Assembly: GCA_905183005.1 (NCBI GenBank)
Contig: CAJJDO010000100.1
Coordinates: forward strand, 261,173 to 325,172
Direction of reading: 5' to 3'
From: Paramecium pentaurelia
Taxonomy: Eukaryota; Ciliophora; Oligohymenophorea; Peniculida; Parameciidae
Length of the DNA stretch: 64,000 nt
In this document: positions 1 through 12,979 of the stretch, piece by piece
Numbering within the stretch: position 1 is the first letter of the stretch
Layout: each line of letters starts with the position of its first letter
Program-made: the position numbers and the translations under genes
Notes under the pieces: model-generated
What the model saw: the letters and a program-made list of their open reading frames with translations, nothing else
The model's database searches: none
What the model was told of the DNA's origin: nothing

Positions 1-3000
1 ATTGATAGATAATTTTCAAAAACATTAAGTAATATGCCAGATGAAAGAACACCTAAAGCTATTGAATCTAAATTTAATTTTAAATTAAGTACAATTACTA
101 AAAAATAAACTAAAATTCATCCTAATTATAGTATTTAAGAAACTGAATCATTTTTACCAATTAAAACAATTATTGATGCTTTAAAAGAAAAAAAGGATGA
201 TAAAAAAGAAAAATTATAAATTATTTAATAAATTTAAAAAAAAAATATCAAAGTAACTGTTGCTTTTGAAGAAAATGAAAAATAAATTGAATTTTAAATG
301 CCAGATTATATGGGTGATCTTCAATAAAGTTAAATTTAATAGACAGAAATAAAGGATAATAAATAATCAAATATTTATTCATTAGTCAGTAAATCTATGT
401 TATAAAAGTAAATATTTTTAATTTTTATAGTAAATTTGCTTTGAGATTAGTTAAGAAATTTGGAGATAAAGTAATTAAAACTTAAAAGGATAATGATGCT
501 ATTGAAAATTTTAATTCATTTAAAGCTTCTTAATTTACTAGATATTATTTATAGAATCATGCTTAAAAATGTTTGGAAATTAGATATGAAATAAAATAAG
601 AAAATGAAGAAATTTAAACATTTTAAAAATACAGTTTTTTAAATAAAAATTATTATTCTGAAACAATTTAAGAGAACCAAAACAAAAGTATTATATAACT
701 TCCTTAATTTCATGTAACTATTTTTTCAATTTAAGAAAGACTAATATAAAACATAATCAGATGTTGAGACTTCATTTTATTCTATTGGATAACATTTTGA
801 AGGACATTAAAGTGATAATAGTATTTTAAGTCCAAATATTTCTTAATTAGATATAAGTGATATAGAAATGCAAACATAATTCAAAATTAATTATATCTAT
901 TATATGTTAAATTTAATATCTCCAAATGATATAAAATAATAGAAATTAAGAATTATTGTTAACACTATTGATGATGAAACTAAAAATTAATTATTACATG
1001 AAGAACTCTTGAGATTTCCATTAATCAAAAGTTTAGAAAAGAAAATAAAAAATGATCCTGAAAATAATTGTATTTTATTTATTATTAAATAGAGAGTTAT
1101 AAATTCTTAATGATTTAGAGATACAATTATTAAAACCAGATTTAACTATTTTGTAAATGTAATTTTCCATTAAATACAATCATATATTAACAGGATAATT
1201 TGAAGATTATCGATATCATTAAGTGACTTAAATGGAAAGGATTTATGTTGAATATTGTAAAACTCAATATGATCTAGATTCAGCTAAAAATATTGATAGA
1301 TAACTTACAAATTTAAACATTCCTTAAAATTCAAGAAGCAGACTTGCTTCTCCAATAGGATCTGTATCATATATTTTTTATTTCAGAATGAATCAAAATT
1401 TAACGGAAAAGAGATCAATCCATTATTAGCCAAAGGAATGATGTTAAAAAAGAATTAGAAATAAAAGAATCTATTAGCTACTTAGAAATTTTCTTCTTCT
1501 CAAAATATTATATACAAAAGTTCTCGTAATTTATAAGCTTTATTACATGCAAACACTAATTCAAATCATAATATCTAATAAATGTAAAGTTCTCATTAAG
1601 TTCGAATATCTTAAAAAGAGTCTGAATAATAAACTAAATCCAAAAGTTCTCAAAGACTTATATCAATCAAATCCAATTTGATTACACAATAATCAATGGA
1701 TCCTTCATCATTACTTTTCAGAAGTATGTTATTATAAGAGAGCTAACAAAATGATAAATCAAACATTGAAAGAGCTTTCTCTTTAATAGAAGATCATCGA
1801 TTATAAGACCTTAAAGACTTACTGAATCATGATTAGAATATCAATTTAAATACTAAAGATTATAATGGGAATACATTTTTGATACAAGCAGCAAGAACTG
1901 GAGCTTTTGATATAATATAATACCTTCTTCGTAAAGGGGCAGAGATTACTATAAAGAATGTATAATATTTAATTGAAGTAGAATGATGGGTTAAATGCTA
2001 TACAGATAGCAATCATTCATTTATAATTTGAGGCGGCAGACGAAATTAATAGATTTAGTAGATCAAATTCTTTTATATCCCATTGATTATAACTTCAGAT
2101 TTTTCAATCCAATACTATTATAAATGATAAATTAATTCTAATATTATTCTATCTTTGTTAAAACTTTATATTCCTTAATCATTTAAAATAAACAACAAAA
2201 AATTTATTTTCTACTTAATATTATTATTATTGAAAAAGTTATCCAAATTCTAATAAATTAAAATATTAGGTTATGTTTTTCTAGAAAATGAAAAAATAGT
2301 AATAAAAATAAATAGTTTACTAAGAATTAAGTTTACTGTTTATGTTAGTTTATCAATATATAATTCTAATAGTGTTATATTTTGAATATAAATTGTTTAA
2401 TTTAATTATTATTATTAATGTTACCCTTTTTATAAAAGGAGAGATCTAATTCATTCAATGTTAGAAAACCAACAGAAAGAAATTCAATCCATGCTGATAT
2501 ATCTCCATTAGGTGAAGGAAGAGGAATATTAATCATATTGATTTTGAATAATGAAGAATTTGTTGCTGAGTTTATTCAAAATCCTCGTTACCTTTAATTT
2601 CTTAAATATAAAGAGTTTTTAAATGAGATACAAATCAAATAATTTATAGTATATTTATAGGAATAATTGATTTAATCATAAAGTAAGACATATACTTATC
2701 ATTATTGTACATTTTCATAATAATAAAAAAAAATTGATTTAATGAATACTTCAAGTAGAGAGACTTATGAAGTATTATTTGAATTTGCTGAAAGAATTAA
2801 TAAAGAGAAATAATTTAATTATGCTTTTGGCGTTGACTTTAATATGATACATAAAAGCAAATTTAAAAATATATTGTTTTTGAGTGACATAAGAATAGAT
2901 TTATAAATAATGGAATACTTTTAACCATAAAAAATAACAAGAGTAAGAACATTTTCTCATCAAAGTGTAAATTAAACATCAAAAGAATAATCAGAAATAT

Positions 3001-4222
3001 TAGACATAGAAAATAAATATTAATAATTAGCATCTAATAAAAGAAACAAAGAAATTAAATAATATCTAAAAGAATAAAATAAATTAAAATAAGAAACAAA
3101 AAATAAAGATTAATTAATGATTAAGAAAATTATGTAAACTGAAAAGATTGAACCATAAAAATAGTAAACAGAATTACCATAAATATGTGAATAGGTATTT
3201 TTAAGATTTTAATTAATTTTTGGAATTAAGGATATTCATTTGGATAGAGATTTATTTTCATAATTTCTATTATTATGTGAAATGACTATTTTATATACTA
3301 AAAATAAATTACTTTAAGTTTCAATCCATAAAATTGAAGTAAGTAAGAGATTAGAAGTACTTTTAAAATAATTATTTTTTGATTATAAAATTCTTAAATC
3401 TATGAATATCAAATTATAATAATTGAACCCATCTTTAACAAGATGTCTATTAAGATTTTTAAAATAAGGATTGGAATATGATAGATAAAATAGATTATTT
3501 TGGAATGATTTTCTAAGATTTAAATAATATTACATAGATAGGATTTGGGTAGTCTCTGATTTTAGATTATTTTTAATGCTTTTGAATGATGAAAATTAAG
3601 CACTTACATCTAAAATTATTAAAGCTTAACCCCAAAATATTTAAAGAACCATTTTAAATCTTGAACCTGATGCCTTATAAAATATTGTTTACTCCTTAAT
3701 TTTTTGAATTAGCTTTTATTAATTTATATAATTACTAAAATTATATTTACTCACTTATGTCAAAAATCTTATATTTTATACTCACAAATATTATATCGAA
3801 AATTAAATATTCATATTAATTTCTTATTACATACATAATCAACAAAATCATCAAACTCTGAAGGTTAAGCCAATTCCAATAGGATTTTTTTTTTCAAATT
3901 ATTCATCTTTTTCTTACTTTAATTAGGTATTGTTTCTTTGACTCTAAATGATTCATTCCTTTTTTTATCGATTAATTGTGTTTTTAATTACTTCAGTAAT
4001 GGTTTTGTTTGTTATTTTGCTTATATTATTCTTGGGGATATGTTAACTTATTTCGAGACTAATAATTAAGTCTATTCAAAAAAGGAAGGATATTTGCTAT
4101 TTGGTGTAACAGGTAGTGTCATCATTTATCTAGGAGTAAGATGCTCATATTTATATTATTAGATGAGGGAACTTGTTTTCTATATCATTTAATTATTTGC
4201 TCCTGCTATGTTAAAATAATGA
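1..4222 (+). CDS. Ankyrin-repeat multi-pass membrane protein, 5' partial, possibly broken
   Basis: The frame is open from base 1, so the start lies upstream. The N-terminal part is Q/N/S-rich. Introns are readable at 408-430 and near 1350-1400. At about 1790-2040 there are ankyrin-type units (NTKDYNGNTFLIQAA, then NDGLNAIQIAIIHL). After about 2040 the frame shifts by one base with no intron that would explain it. The new frame is then open to 4222, apart from two TGAs at about 2288 and 3705 that GT...AG introns remove. The later part is helical and then strongly hydrophobic (about 3870-4210), with several probable membrane segments. Ankyrin repeats followed by membrane helices suggest a TRP-like or other ciliate channel, but I see no diagnostic pore motif. 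It could be a pseudogene, or there may be a one-base assembly error. Confidence 0.5.
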
Positions 4223-5189
4223 TATCTATCAGAGGGATCAATCATATGCATTCCAATAATCATTTTCTTTCTTTTTTATAATTCGCTGTAAGTTGTGGGT
4301 TTAAACATAAATTAATTACATATTCTAAATTAATTTTGATATTTTGTTAAACTGAAAATTATAAATTCTGAATTTTAAAGAATGCCTTATACAATTCTTT
4401 AAAATATTTAATTAATATATTTGCTTATCACAATAATTAAAGTAATAAATCTGGATAATGATTTCAATAGAATAATATTCTATATACATTTTAAGATATC
4501 AAAAGTATAATTAATATTTCTTATCTAATTATCATTCTACCTTAAATACATACTTCAATTTTGATTCGGAGAAATTTATCAAATTTAAATTAAATTTAAT
4601 ATTATTCAGTTAAACTCATGATTATGTTACTATAATAAAATTTTAGACATTATATCATATCACTGTTTTTTAAACAGAATTAAATTACTTACATTTTTAG
4701 GATTGAGACTCATACTGATCATTTTAAATTTAAAAGAAACCAATCTTTTATCTAAAATAAAATGCATGATTAATGAAAGTCTTCTAGATACAAAGATAGA
4801 ATCTATTTAATATAAATATAGAATTGCAGAAAAGAATAACAAAGTCATTCATCATCTGAAATTAAAGGGAAATCTTTTGCAATTACAATATTTTAAGATG
4901 AATAGACTAAAACTAAATATTTTATTATAGAATAAATTCAGAATACTCTTTTAAAATTTCACATTATTAAAGATAATAGAGGTTCATTTTGGAAAGTACA
5001 TTTATCCATAAAAATTATGCCATAAACGAGTTGTAGGGTCTTGATATATATTTTATTGAAAACATTTTATTGTATTACAAAATACCCAAGAGAAATACAT
5101 AAATAATACTTGTTACACTAAGGTAATAATAATAATTTTGAATTAAGTTATTGTAATTTGATATTTTTATTGATTATAATGATTTGAAT
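4223..5189 (+). pseudogene. Unresolved 3' part of the ankyrin/membrane gene
   Basis: Downstream of the TGA at 4220-4222 the same frame gives more hydrophobic segments, but with further TGAs at about 4340, 4566 and 4618. A different frame looks coding from about 4704 to a TGA near 5187, with a hydrophilic tail (SSSEIKGKSFAITI) and one internal TGA. Short introns could remove some of these stops, for example one ending TTTTTAG at about 4702. I could not find a complete intron set that restores a single frame. This is either the real C-terminus with introns I mis-placed, or decayed sequence. Confidence 0.3.
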
Positions 5190-5274
5190 TAAACAATGTT
5201 AATAAAATAATAGAAACAATCTAATTAATTCCAATAATGCTATAATTTGATTATAATTTTTTTATTAAAATTAT

Positions 5275-6980
5275 ATGAGCTTGAATCTCCAAGGTTCGAG
5301 AAAACCAAGCCAAATGAATAGTCCAAGTTCTATTAAAAAGCCAATCATATCCTCATTACTATTTAATTGTAAAGCTCCTATAAATGTTCCTAACAGTTCA
5401 TAAGTATCACCTTAAAATTCTGAACAAAATCTCCTAAAACCATTGCATTCACATAAAGGATCATAGGTGGATGTAACTAATTTAACAAAATTAATAAAAC
5501 ACAATAAATCTCCTACTATTGAAGCTTTTGATACACAAAATAACTAGAATTCAAATTAATAATAATTGTAAGCATTGTTCGCAAAAGCTAAAGAAATAAC
5601 TACTAATAAATAAAAACCATAAATTGTAAAATAATAAGTTCAATCAATTCAAACATAATCAATAAATTAATTGAAAGAACTATTTAATAATAATATATAT
5701 TGTAGAAACACTTTCCATTTTCATTTTGTTGTTGGAATTGGTGGATTTGGAAAAGTTTGGAAAGTAGAACATAAAAAAACATCTTAGATATATGCTATGA
5801 AGGAAATGTCAAAGGCACTGTATAGTTATACTTATTTATATAGAATTATTACAAAAAAAAGTGTCAATTCAGTTATGAATGAAAGAATATTGTTAAGTCA
5901 ATTGAAGCATCCTTTTTTAGTTAATATGAATTTTGCATATTAAGACAGAGAAACTCTTTATTTAATTATGGATTATATGTCAGGAGGTGATCTCAGATAT
6001 CATATAGGAAGAATGAGAAGATTTAATGAAGAATAAACTAGTAAGAAATATTAACTATATTTTTTGAGGGTTTTTTGTAGCTTGCATATTTTTAAGTTTA
6101 GAATATGTTCATGATAGCAAAATAATACATAGAGATATTAAACCTGAAAATCTAGTTTTAGATAGTAAAGGCTATGTACATTTAACTGATTTTGGTATTG
6201 CAAGAGTAATGAAACCTGAAAATTCAAGTGATACAAGTGGCACACCTGGTTATATGGGTATTTTTATTTTTAAACTTACAGCTCCTGAAGTGATGTATAG
6301 ATAAAATCATACATATGCTGCAGATTATTATGCTTTAGGTGTAATTGCATATGAATTTATGTTAGGCAGAGTATTATTATACTAAATTATTAGAGACCCT
6401 ATGTAGGGAGATCAAGATAAGAAATACGAGATTAAATCATGGCTAAATAAGTACAAATAAAAAAATCTGAAATTCCTGATAATTGGTCTTTGGAAGGTGC
6501 CGATTTTATCAATAGAGTATTTTATTAAATCAAATCCTATCCAGCTTTTATAAAGAAAGCCCTAATAACGATTAGGGTTTAATGGAAGTCAAGAAATCCG
6601 TTAACATCCCTGGTTTTTAAATTTTCCATGGCAAAAGCTGAACAATTTTGAGCTTGTTCCACCATTTTAACCTAATGTAAATAATAATTATTAAAATAGA
6701 GGACTGAAGATAATTTTGATTAAAAGCAAATTCTCATAGAAGATGAAGAAAATAATGAACTCATTTAATAAAATTTGCTTGTATTAAAAGATCCAACTAC
6801 TCAAGGTATCATTATATAAATTATTAAGATCTATTTTAGGGTTATGAATTTAATGCAAATTAAAGTCAAAATAAGATTTCATCAACTACTGATTAATCAT
6901 CAAGTTCATCATCTAAACACAGCAGAAATTTTAGTCAATAAATTGAAAAATAATAATATCTTTAGAGTGGTAATAAGTGA
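5275..6980 (+). CDS. AGC-type serine/threonine protein kinase (STK32/YANK-like)
   Basis: Protein kinase of about 525 residues with a low-complexity N-terminal extension of about 145 residues. The catalytic core is complete. It has a glycine loop (GIGGFGKVWKV), the lysine in YAMKEM, the catalytic loop HRDIKPEN, the DFG in LTDFGIARV, the activation segment SGTPGYMAPE and an AGC-style tail (LGFNGSQEIRQHPWF). About five introns of 23-28 nt were placed: near 5820-5843, 6040-6070, 6257-6281, 6511-6540 and 6807-6829. Removing them restores one frame to TGA 6978-6980. The LTDFGIA plus GTPGYMAPE pattern is closest to the STK32/YANK group expanded in ciliates; the subfamily is inferred. The C-terminus is serine- and glutamine-rich. 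Confidence 0.85.
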
Positions 6981-7335
6981 TTCTATTGACACCATTCATA
7001 TAGTATATATATGCTGTTTTATTTTATTTTTTTTAATTAACTAGATCATATTAGGGTTTATCTTAAACTTTGGGAATTTAAAATAGTTTTGATTTTTATA
7101 GGTAGTTTTTTATACAATATCTGAATTATATTAAATTTTTTTATTTTCATTTATTTTGCAATATATTATTTTTTTAATTCGAAAATAAATAAAAATTAAT
7201 ATTTAGTTATAAAGGAAATTTTTTCATAAATTATCATCCTGATCATTTATTTCTAAAAATAAAACTAATATTTATTTAAAAAAATCATTCTAAAATACTT
7301 TTGGAGGTATCTCATATTAATTTGAACTATAAAAA
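6981..7335. other. Intergenic, A+T rich
   Basis: Very A+T-rich spacer between the kinase and the next plus-strand gene. It has no ATG on the plus strand across roughly 7080-7335 and no recognisable gene on either strand. Confidence 0.5.
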
Positions 7336-8278
7336 ATGAATAAGTCAAATTTAATATTTTCTTCAGAAATCATTGTAATTATTTGAAATTAATGTTAATT
7401 TTAAATTATTAAATGGTAATTTAATTTATGCTTTAAAAACACAATAAAACTTAAGATATAGACAAATTAAATTTTTGATAAATACTGAATAAAGAGATTG
7501 TTTTTCATTTAATAATAATAAAATCATTAACAAATAAATTCTCTAAAGATCTATGAAGTCTTATTACAATTATAAATTAATTTCAGAATTTGGTTGCTTA
7601 TTCTAACAAAAAATCTTATATTTTAATTTGAAAGTAAACTGAATTAAGAATCATCATTAGTTATTTGAAGGTGTACAATGTTATAATGACTGTTAATATT
7701 AATTTATTATTTAAATGTATATTGGAAATCATTAAATTTCATTAAATTAAATGATTAGAAAAATATCGTAAAAGAAATAAAAAATTAGCATAGTAAAAAA
7801 GAATATAAAAAAGAACACTACAAAAGAGATTGAATAAATTCAAAAGTTAATTCTTTTGTTACAACATTTGGATACTGATTTATGTTTCTTGAAAGAGGAT
7901 AATCTAATCTTAAAAGATGATGTTAATACAAATTGTTAAAATAAATCTACTGATAAATTAATTGCCAAAGGATTAAAAGAGAGTAATTTTTATTATAAAT
8001 GTAGATTAAACCTGTAACACTTAAAAGTAATCTCATCCTTTAAAAGACACATCAACTTTAGAATAAGAAACTCATTTTTTATGTAAAGATTTTTTAGATT
8101 AGTACAAAAGAAATAAAAAGAAGAACAGAGTGTGAATTATAATTTATTAAGAAAATTAAATTAAAAAAATCAGATTCAACCCTTCTAATTTACTTAATCT
8201 AATAATTATAGAAATTTGAAAGAAAATTTCATCATTTTATCAAAGTTTTTTAAAAAGAACAAAAATGGTTGTATTTGA
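7336..8278 (+). CDS. Hypothetical basic protein, gene model uncertain
   Basis: A coding-like frame in the ciliate code runs from about 7395 (VNFKLLNGNLIYALK) to TGA 8276-8278, with one clean 27-nt intron ending CATTAG at about 7634-7660. The only nearby ATG (7336) is in another frame, and I could not find an intron joining it, so the 5' end is uncertain. The product is lysine-, glutamine- and asparagine-rich, has no membrane segment and matches no family I know. An overlapping frame beginning ATGGTTGTATTTG at about 8266 extends the open reading further, so the 3' end is also uncertain. Confidence 0.4.
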
Positions 8279-8491
8279 AAAATTTAATTCTTTATCCATC
8301 CCTTATTGTATTATATACCCATTATCTTATCAATGCGAGAGCTAATTCAACATTTTGTTGATTTAAATCAGCCTAAAATTAATCAAGAAAAATTTTCTAA
8401 TTATTAATAAATTATATTGATAATTTCTAAGAAATTTTAGAAGATTGATTAATTTTAATAATCCAGTTTTATAATATATTTTAAGTAAACA

Positions 8492-8878
8492 ATGGAAGAT
8501 ATCCTTGAAGTTGAAAACAATAATAAAATTACTTAAGAAGTTTATTTAAGTGCAATTAAAGAACTTAAGTAGATGTATCTAAAGGAATTAAAAAGAATTA
8601 AAAAAGCTTAACAAATTAGATAAATATCTTAAAGAGAATTAAGTGAATACACTAAAAAAATATTTAATTAATATGAATTATTATTAGAATAGTAAAAAAA
8701 ATGTAAATAAAGGGAACCATCAGATCTTTAGTATTAAGAAATCCTTTCTGTTGCAAAGACAAAAAAAGGTAACTACTTGATTATAACAGAAAAAGGTATA
8801 CATTATTAATGTAAGTGTCATAAAATGAAATTTAAAACATATTAAGAATTAGGTGGACATTAAAGAACATTAAAATGA
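8492..8878 (+). CDS. Small zinc-finger protein with a QALGGH-like motif
   Basis: Intronless 128-residue frame, ATG 8492 to TGA 8876-8878. The N-terminal 85 residues are helical and rich in K/E/Q. The C-terminus carries a single possible zinc finger, QCKCHKMKFKTYQELGGHQRT. Its QELGGHQ segment resembles the QALGGH core of plant-type C2H2 fingers. The cysteine pair is CxC rather than the usual Cx2C, and I see only one clear distal histidine, so metal binding is not certain. The stop overlaps the ATG of the next frame by four bases. Confidence 0.55.
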
Positions 8879-9477
8879 ATAATTATAATCCAAAATTAAT
8901 AATAAGTATATTATTTATATTTTTTAATATAATAATCATTTAAAACATGAGATTATTAAATAATAATAAATACCATCAATCAATTTAATTTAGATATTAT
9001 GATAAATATTAATATTAACATCATTGTGCTATAATTGTTAAGTGTCTAGTTAAGAAATTAAAACAAATCTATGAAATATAAATAAATTTTCAAATAGCTC
9101 CTCAGTCACTGTTGTTCTCATATTTATCTTATTTTTAATTTCCTTAAAATTTTTAAGTTTTGATATACTTTTTTAATAGAAATTTTAATTATACAGCAAA
9201 TAACGAGTAATTCTTTATTATTATTATTCTGCTTTATTATAACTTCATTTTTACAAAAGCTTTTTAGTATTTGGATTTTAATCCCAAAATTTCTAATTAT
9301 CTTTATCTACCAAAAGACAGGATTATTTTAGACTTTTTATCAAATAATGAAATATATTAATTTGCTTAATCAATTAATATAATTTCCCATAATTTTTTAT
9401 TGATATTGAAATACGAATACAAATATGAATAAATATTTCTTAATTTAATCATTAAGTTTTCATATATTAAAAATTGA
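8875..9477 (+). CDS. Hypothetical 200-residue frame with N-terminal hydrophobic stretch
   Basis: Open frame of 200 codons, ATG 8875 to TGA 9475-9477. The N-terminus (MNNYNPKLIISILFIF) looks like a signal or membrane anchor. It overlaps the upstream stop as ATGA. In DNA this A+T rich with only TGA as stop, a chance frame of this length is possible (a few per cent by rough estimate), and a second frame here also encodes a hydrophobic run. It could be a real membrane protein or chance. Confidence 0.25.
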
Positions 9478-9577
9478 TATTTCATACTATAAGTCGAAAA
9501 GTTAGAGAAGTATAATAAAATTACATAATCTAAGAGTTTGGATATCGTATTTTAGAATAGAAATTGTTCATTTTAGT

Positions 9578-11550
9578 ATGATGGAGACTCATGAATCACT
9601 TAATAAGTCATCATTTTTTAATAAATATTGTTAATATTATAATTACATCATCAAGATTTCATGGTTTTTGGATCTCCAATTAGCTTCCAAGAAATAGATG
9701 AAGAAGCCCTAGTTACTGGAGGAAAAGTAATGGCTTTTACAGTGATATTTGGTATAATTGCCATATTACAAACATTTTGTGAACATCATCATATAGCAGT
9801 CATGAGAGAAGCATCAGTGCCTATTCTTTTTGGATTAGTTTTTGGTTTTATAACATTTATTGAGTATTTTTCTGGAGGAATATACTTTGATCCTAAAATA
9901 TTTTCTTTTGTATTGTTGCCAATTATTGTATTTAAAGAAGGTTATTGCCTAAATAAATAACATTTCATGAAAAACTACTTTTACGTATTGATTTATGGTA
10001 TATTTGGGACTATAATTCAATTTCTTTTATCATTTAGTTTTACATATTCTTTAACTAATTCAAGTATCTTTAATTATAATTTAGATATTTTATGGTATCC
10101 TCCTTAAAATTCAACTGATGAAAATGAATCATTCTATTCTTAGATGTTCTTCTCAGCTTGTATTACATCAAAGGATAGTGCTGTTAGTCTTAGTGTTCTT
10201 GAATTTGAACATGCTCCAAAGCTACATAGTATAATATTTGGAGAATAAATATTAAATGATGTAATTGTATTTGCACTTTCCTCTACAACACAAAGATATG
10301 AAAATGAAAATGATAATTTTCAAAGAGGTGATTGGTATAATTTTTTGATTTTTATTGGATTGGCATTAGCTTAATTGATTTTTGGATTATTGGTTGGTAT
10401 AGCAACTGGTAATTAAACATTATATTTTCTATAGGTCTTATTTCAACATGGATTACTAAAAATGCGAGATGTATATCTGAGCATTCTTCTGTTTTAACAA
10501 TATTTACTATTTATTGTGCATATTTTGCATTTAGTTTTTGTGAGGCTTTTGATTTTTGTGGTGTAATGGCAGTTTTAATTTGTGGGATTATGATGTCTCA
10601 TTACTAAACGTATAATTTACCTAAATTATCTGCTAATTCATCTAAGTATCAAATTTTATAATTATTTAGAATTACTATTAAAGCTCTTGCATATGCAACT
10701 GAAACTATTATATATTTTTATATAGGTTTTGCTGTAACTGGAAATGAAATTAATAATGTCGATCGCTTATAAAATTACACTATCTATCCTTTTGTCTTAC
10801 TTCAATTCTTTATCATTTAACCTGTGTCAAGATTATTATCTATGTTAGCATCACAAGGATTGGCTTTTTTGTAAATTGATTATCGTAATTATTAGAATAA
10901 AACCTGATTCTAAAGGTGCATTGAGAATCAATAGATATGAATTTTTAATATTATTTTATGCAGGTTTAATTAAGGGAGTTATTGCATATGCTTTGATCTG
11001 TGAAGTGAATATTGAATATGCTAAAATTTCCCCATATTATCCATATATTAATTATGCAGCCATGTATTCAATTATAGGAACTACTTTATTTGTTGGAGGT
11101 TCTTTGAAATATGTGACAGAATGGGCATATTAATAAATGGATTTAGGACATCTAAAAGAATCATCAGATAATTCTGAATATAAAAGCAATTTAAAATAAA
11201 CATTTATTCGTGAAGATATTAAAGCTTATGAGAGTGCTATTTAAAATAAATAAAAATGGTTTAAAAAATTTGATGAGAATTATATTAAACCATTTTTAAT
11301 TTATAACTATTTAGAGAGAAAATAGGATATTTTAACTGCTAAAAAAATAAAAAAGAATAAGCATACTATAGAAAAGTAGGAAGAAGAAGAAATGTAAATG
11401 TATGAGGATAGTATAAGAGAAAGAAGAGAAAAATAAGAAATGAAAAAAGCAAATAAAAAAAGCAAATTAACAAATTTGGATTTAGATAGTGAAGCAGAAG
11501 AAGAAGATTCTTAACATCATTAAAATTAAAATAAGAGTAATCATCATTGA
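9578..11550 (+). CDS. Na+/H+ exchanger (NHE/CPA family)
   Basis: Multi-pass cation/proton antiporter of about 631 residues. Introns at 9630-9655, 10409-10434 and 10871-10895 (26, 26 and 25 nt) restore a single frame. Visible family features are the early pair of membrane helices, FVLLPIIVFKEGY (where NHEs have a LPPIIFE-type segment), ITSKDSAVSLSVLEF and FGEQILNDVIVF, equivalent to the conserved GESxLND region. Later helices and a glycine-rich last helix are followed by a hydrophilic tail of about 140 residues rich in K, E and Q. The usual ASDPV-type segment is altered (SKDSA), so ion selectivity is uncertain. Start is ATG 9578 or the adjacent ATG 9581; the stop TGA is 11548-11550. Confidence 0.85.
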
Positions 11551-11686
11551 ATTCTCTTCTTTTTTTGATCAATTTATTGTATCAATAATATTATATTCAA
11601 TCATATAATATTTAAATTAAATTTATCAGTCTAATAATTTAAAAAATGATAAAATATTCACAAATAGAAATAATCTAATTAAATTT

Positions 11687-12106
11687 ATGAGTAAATAAAG
11701 TTTAGAGAATGAAATCAATAGAAATGATCTTATTTTCAAAGATCCATAAAAAATTACTAATTAAAAAATAATTAATCTATTAATTATATTCTAATTTATA
11801 CTAAAATATTATAAATAATATTGGTCAATAGAAACTATAGATATAAATATAGATAAAAAAAGAACCAAAGTATATATTTCATAATTTATAGTCCTAGAAA
11901 TCTAAATAAAAATTGATACTTCAATAAATATAAATATATAAAATATCAATCTAATTTAATAATCTAATATAATATGTCTAAAAAAATAATATAAAAATTA
12001 AGTGTTACTTAAATCTCCTTCTATATCGATTAGTTAAAAGATTAGTATAAATAATTTCAAATCTTGTAAAATAATTACTTTATAATATAATATATATTAT
12101 TTATGA
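11687..12106 (+). CDS. Hypothetical small protein, doubtful
   Basis: Open frame of 139 residues from ATG 11687 to TGA 12104-12106, rich in I, N, K and Q. It overlaps the ATG of the next gene by a few bases. No motif was recognised. The composition (many ATA and AAT codons) resembles the surrounding noncoding sequence, so it may be chance. Confidence 0.2.
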
Positions 12107-12971
12107 ATCCTAAATAATTATCAAAGGTTTATAGAAATGACTTGGAAAATAGTTTTATTAGAAAATTTTAAAGATCTTTCTTAAATTTGGGTTTGAAATC
12201 TAGTCAGACTACTAGAGTTCAAATATATAAATAAAAACAACCAAGATATCAAATAAATGAGAAGTTGAAACAATTATCTGAGTGGAATGAATAAAAATAT
12301 AATCATAAAAAGTAGTTACATTAATTTCAATATATAGGCTTATATATTATCCTAGAGCTAAAAGCTCAGAAAGCTCAATTGAAGGACAAAATAGTAAAAA
12401 AGCATCTTAATTTTTTTTACTATTGCCTTATCACTGTTCTGCTCAAAAGAGATTCTATTAATGTAGGATGATGTGGAAACGGTTGATATTAGCAGTGGAA
12501 GTTATACTATATTACAGTAAATTATAGAAGGAACAATTAATATCTAAGACTGCGTCATGTCCTCACATTCCTCCTAAAAGAAACAGTCTTAAAAGTCTTA
12601 ATTATCCTACAAGTCCACCAAAAAGGAAATTCAGAAGTAGAACTTAGGGGGATGGAAAGAATTAACTAAATGGTTTTGGAGATTACATCAAAGCAATGTA
12701 TGAGAGTGAAAAATAAAAAAGAGAATTATGCTCAAAATCAGTTATCATTAAGGAATTTCGATGTCATGATTCAAGAATAAAAAGACTTGGGACATCTAAA
12801 ATTTATGATCAAACTCTTGATCTCTCTAAAAATGGATGTGCAAGTATCAAAGATCCTAATTAACTTCCTCCTCTTATTTCGATTATTGCCCCTTACAAAG
12901 ATGAAAACATTAGAATAAAGAGGGTATCTTCTACAATGATAAGAAGAATAAGAACTCTCAGATTATATTGA
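12103..12971 (+). CDS. Hypothetical basic protein
   Basis: A 280-residue protein, ATG 12103 to TGA 12969-12971, with one 26-nt intron (starts GTAGTT, ends TATATAG) near 12312-12337. Coding length after splicing is divisible by three. The product is rich in K, R, S and Q, with proline-containing SP/PP patches (CPHIPPKRNS, PTSPPKRKFRS), and has no membrane segment. The codon use and restored frame support a real gene. Its function is not recognised. Confidence 0.6.
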
Positions 12972-12979
12972 AAATAATA

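Noticed and set aside
11366..11572. Minus-strand frame rich in F and L
   Set aside because: It is the antisense of the K/E-rich tail of the Na+/H+ exchanger; composition mirrors that strand.
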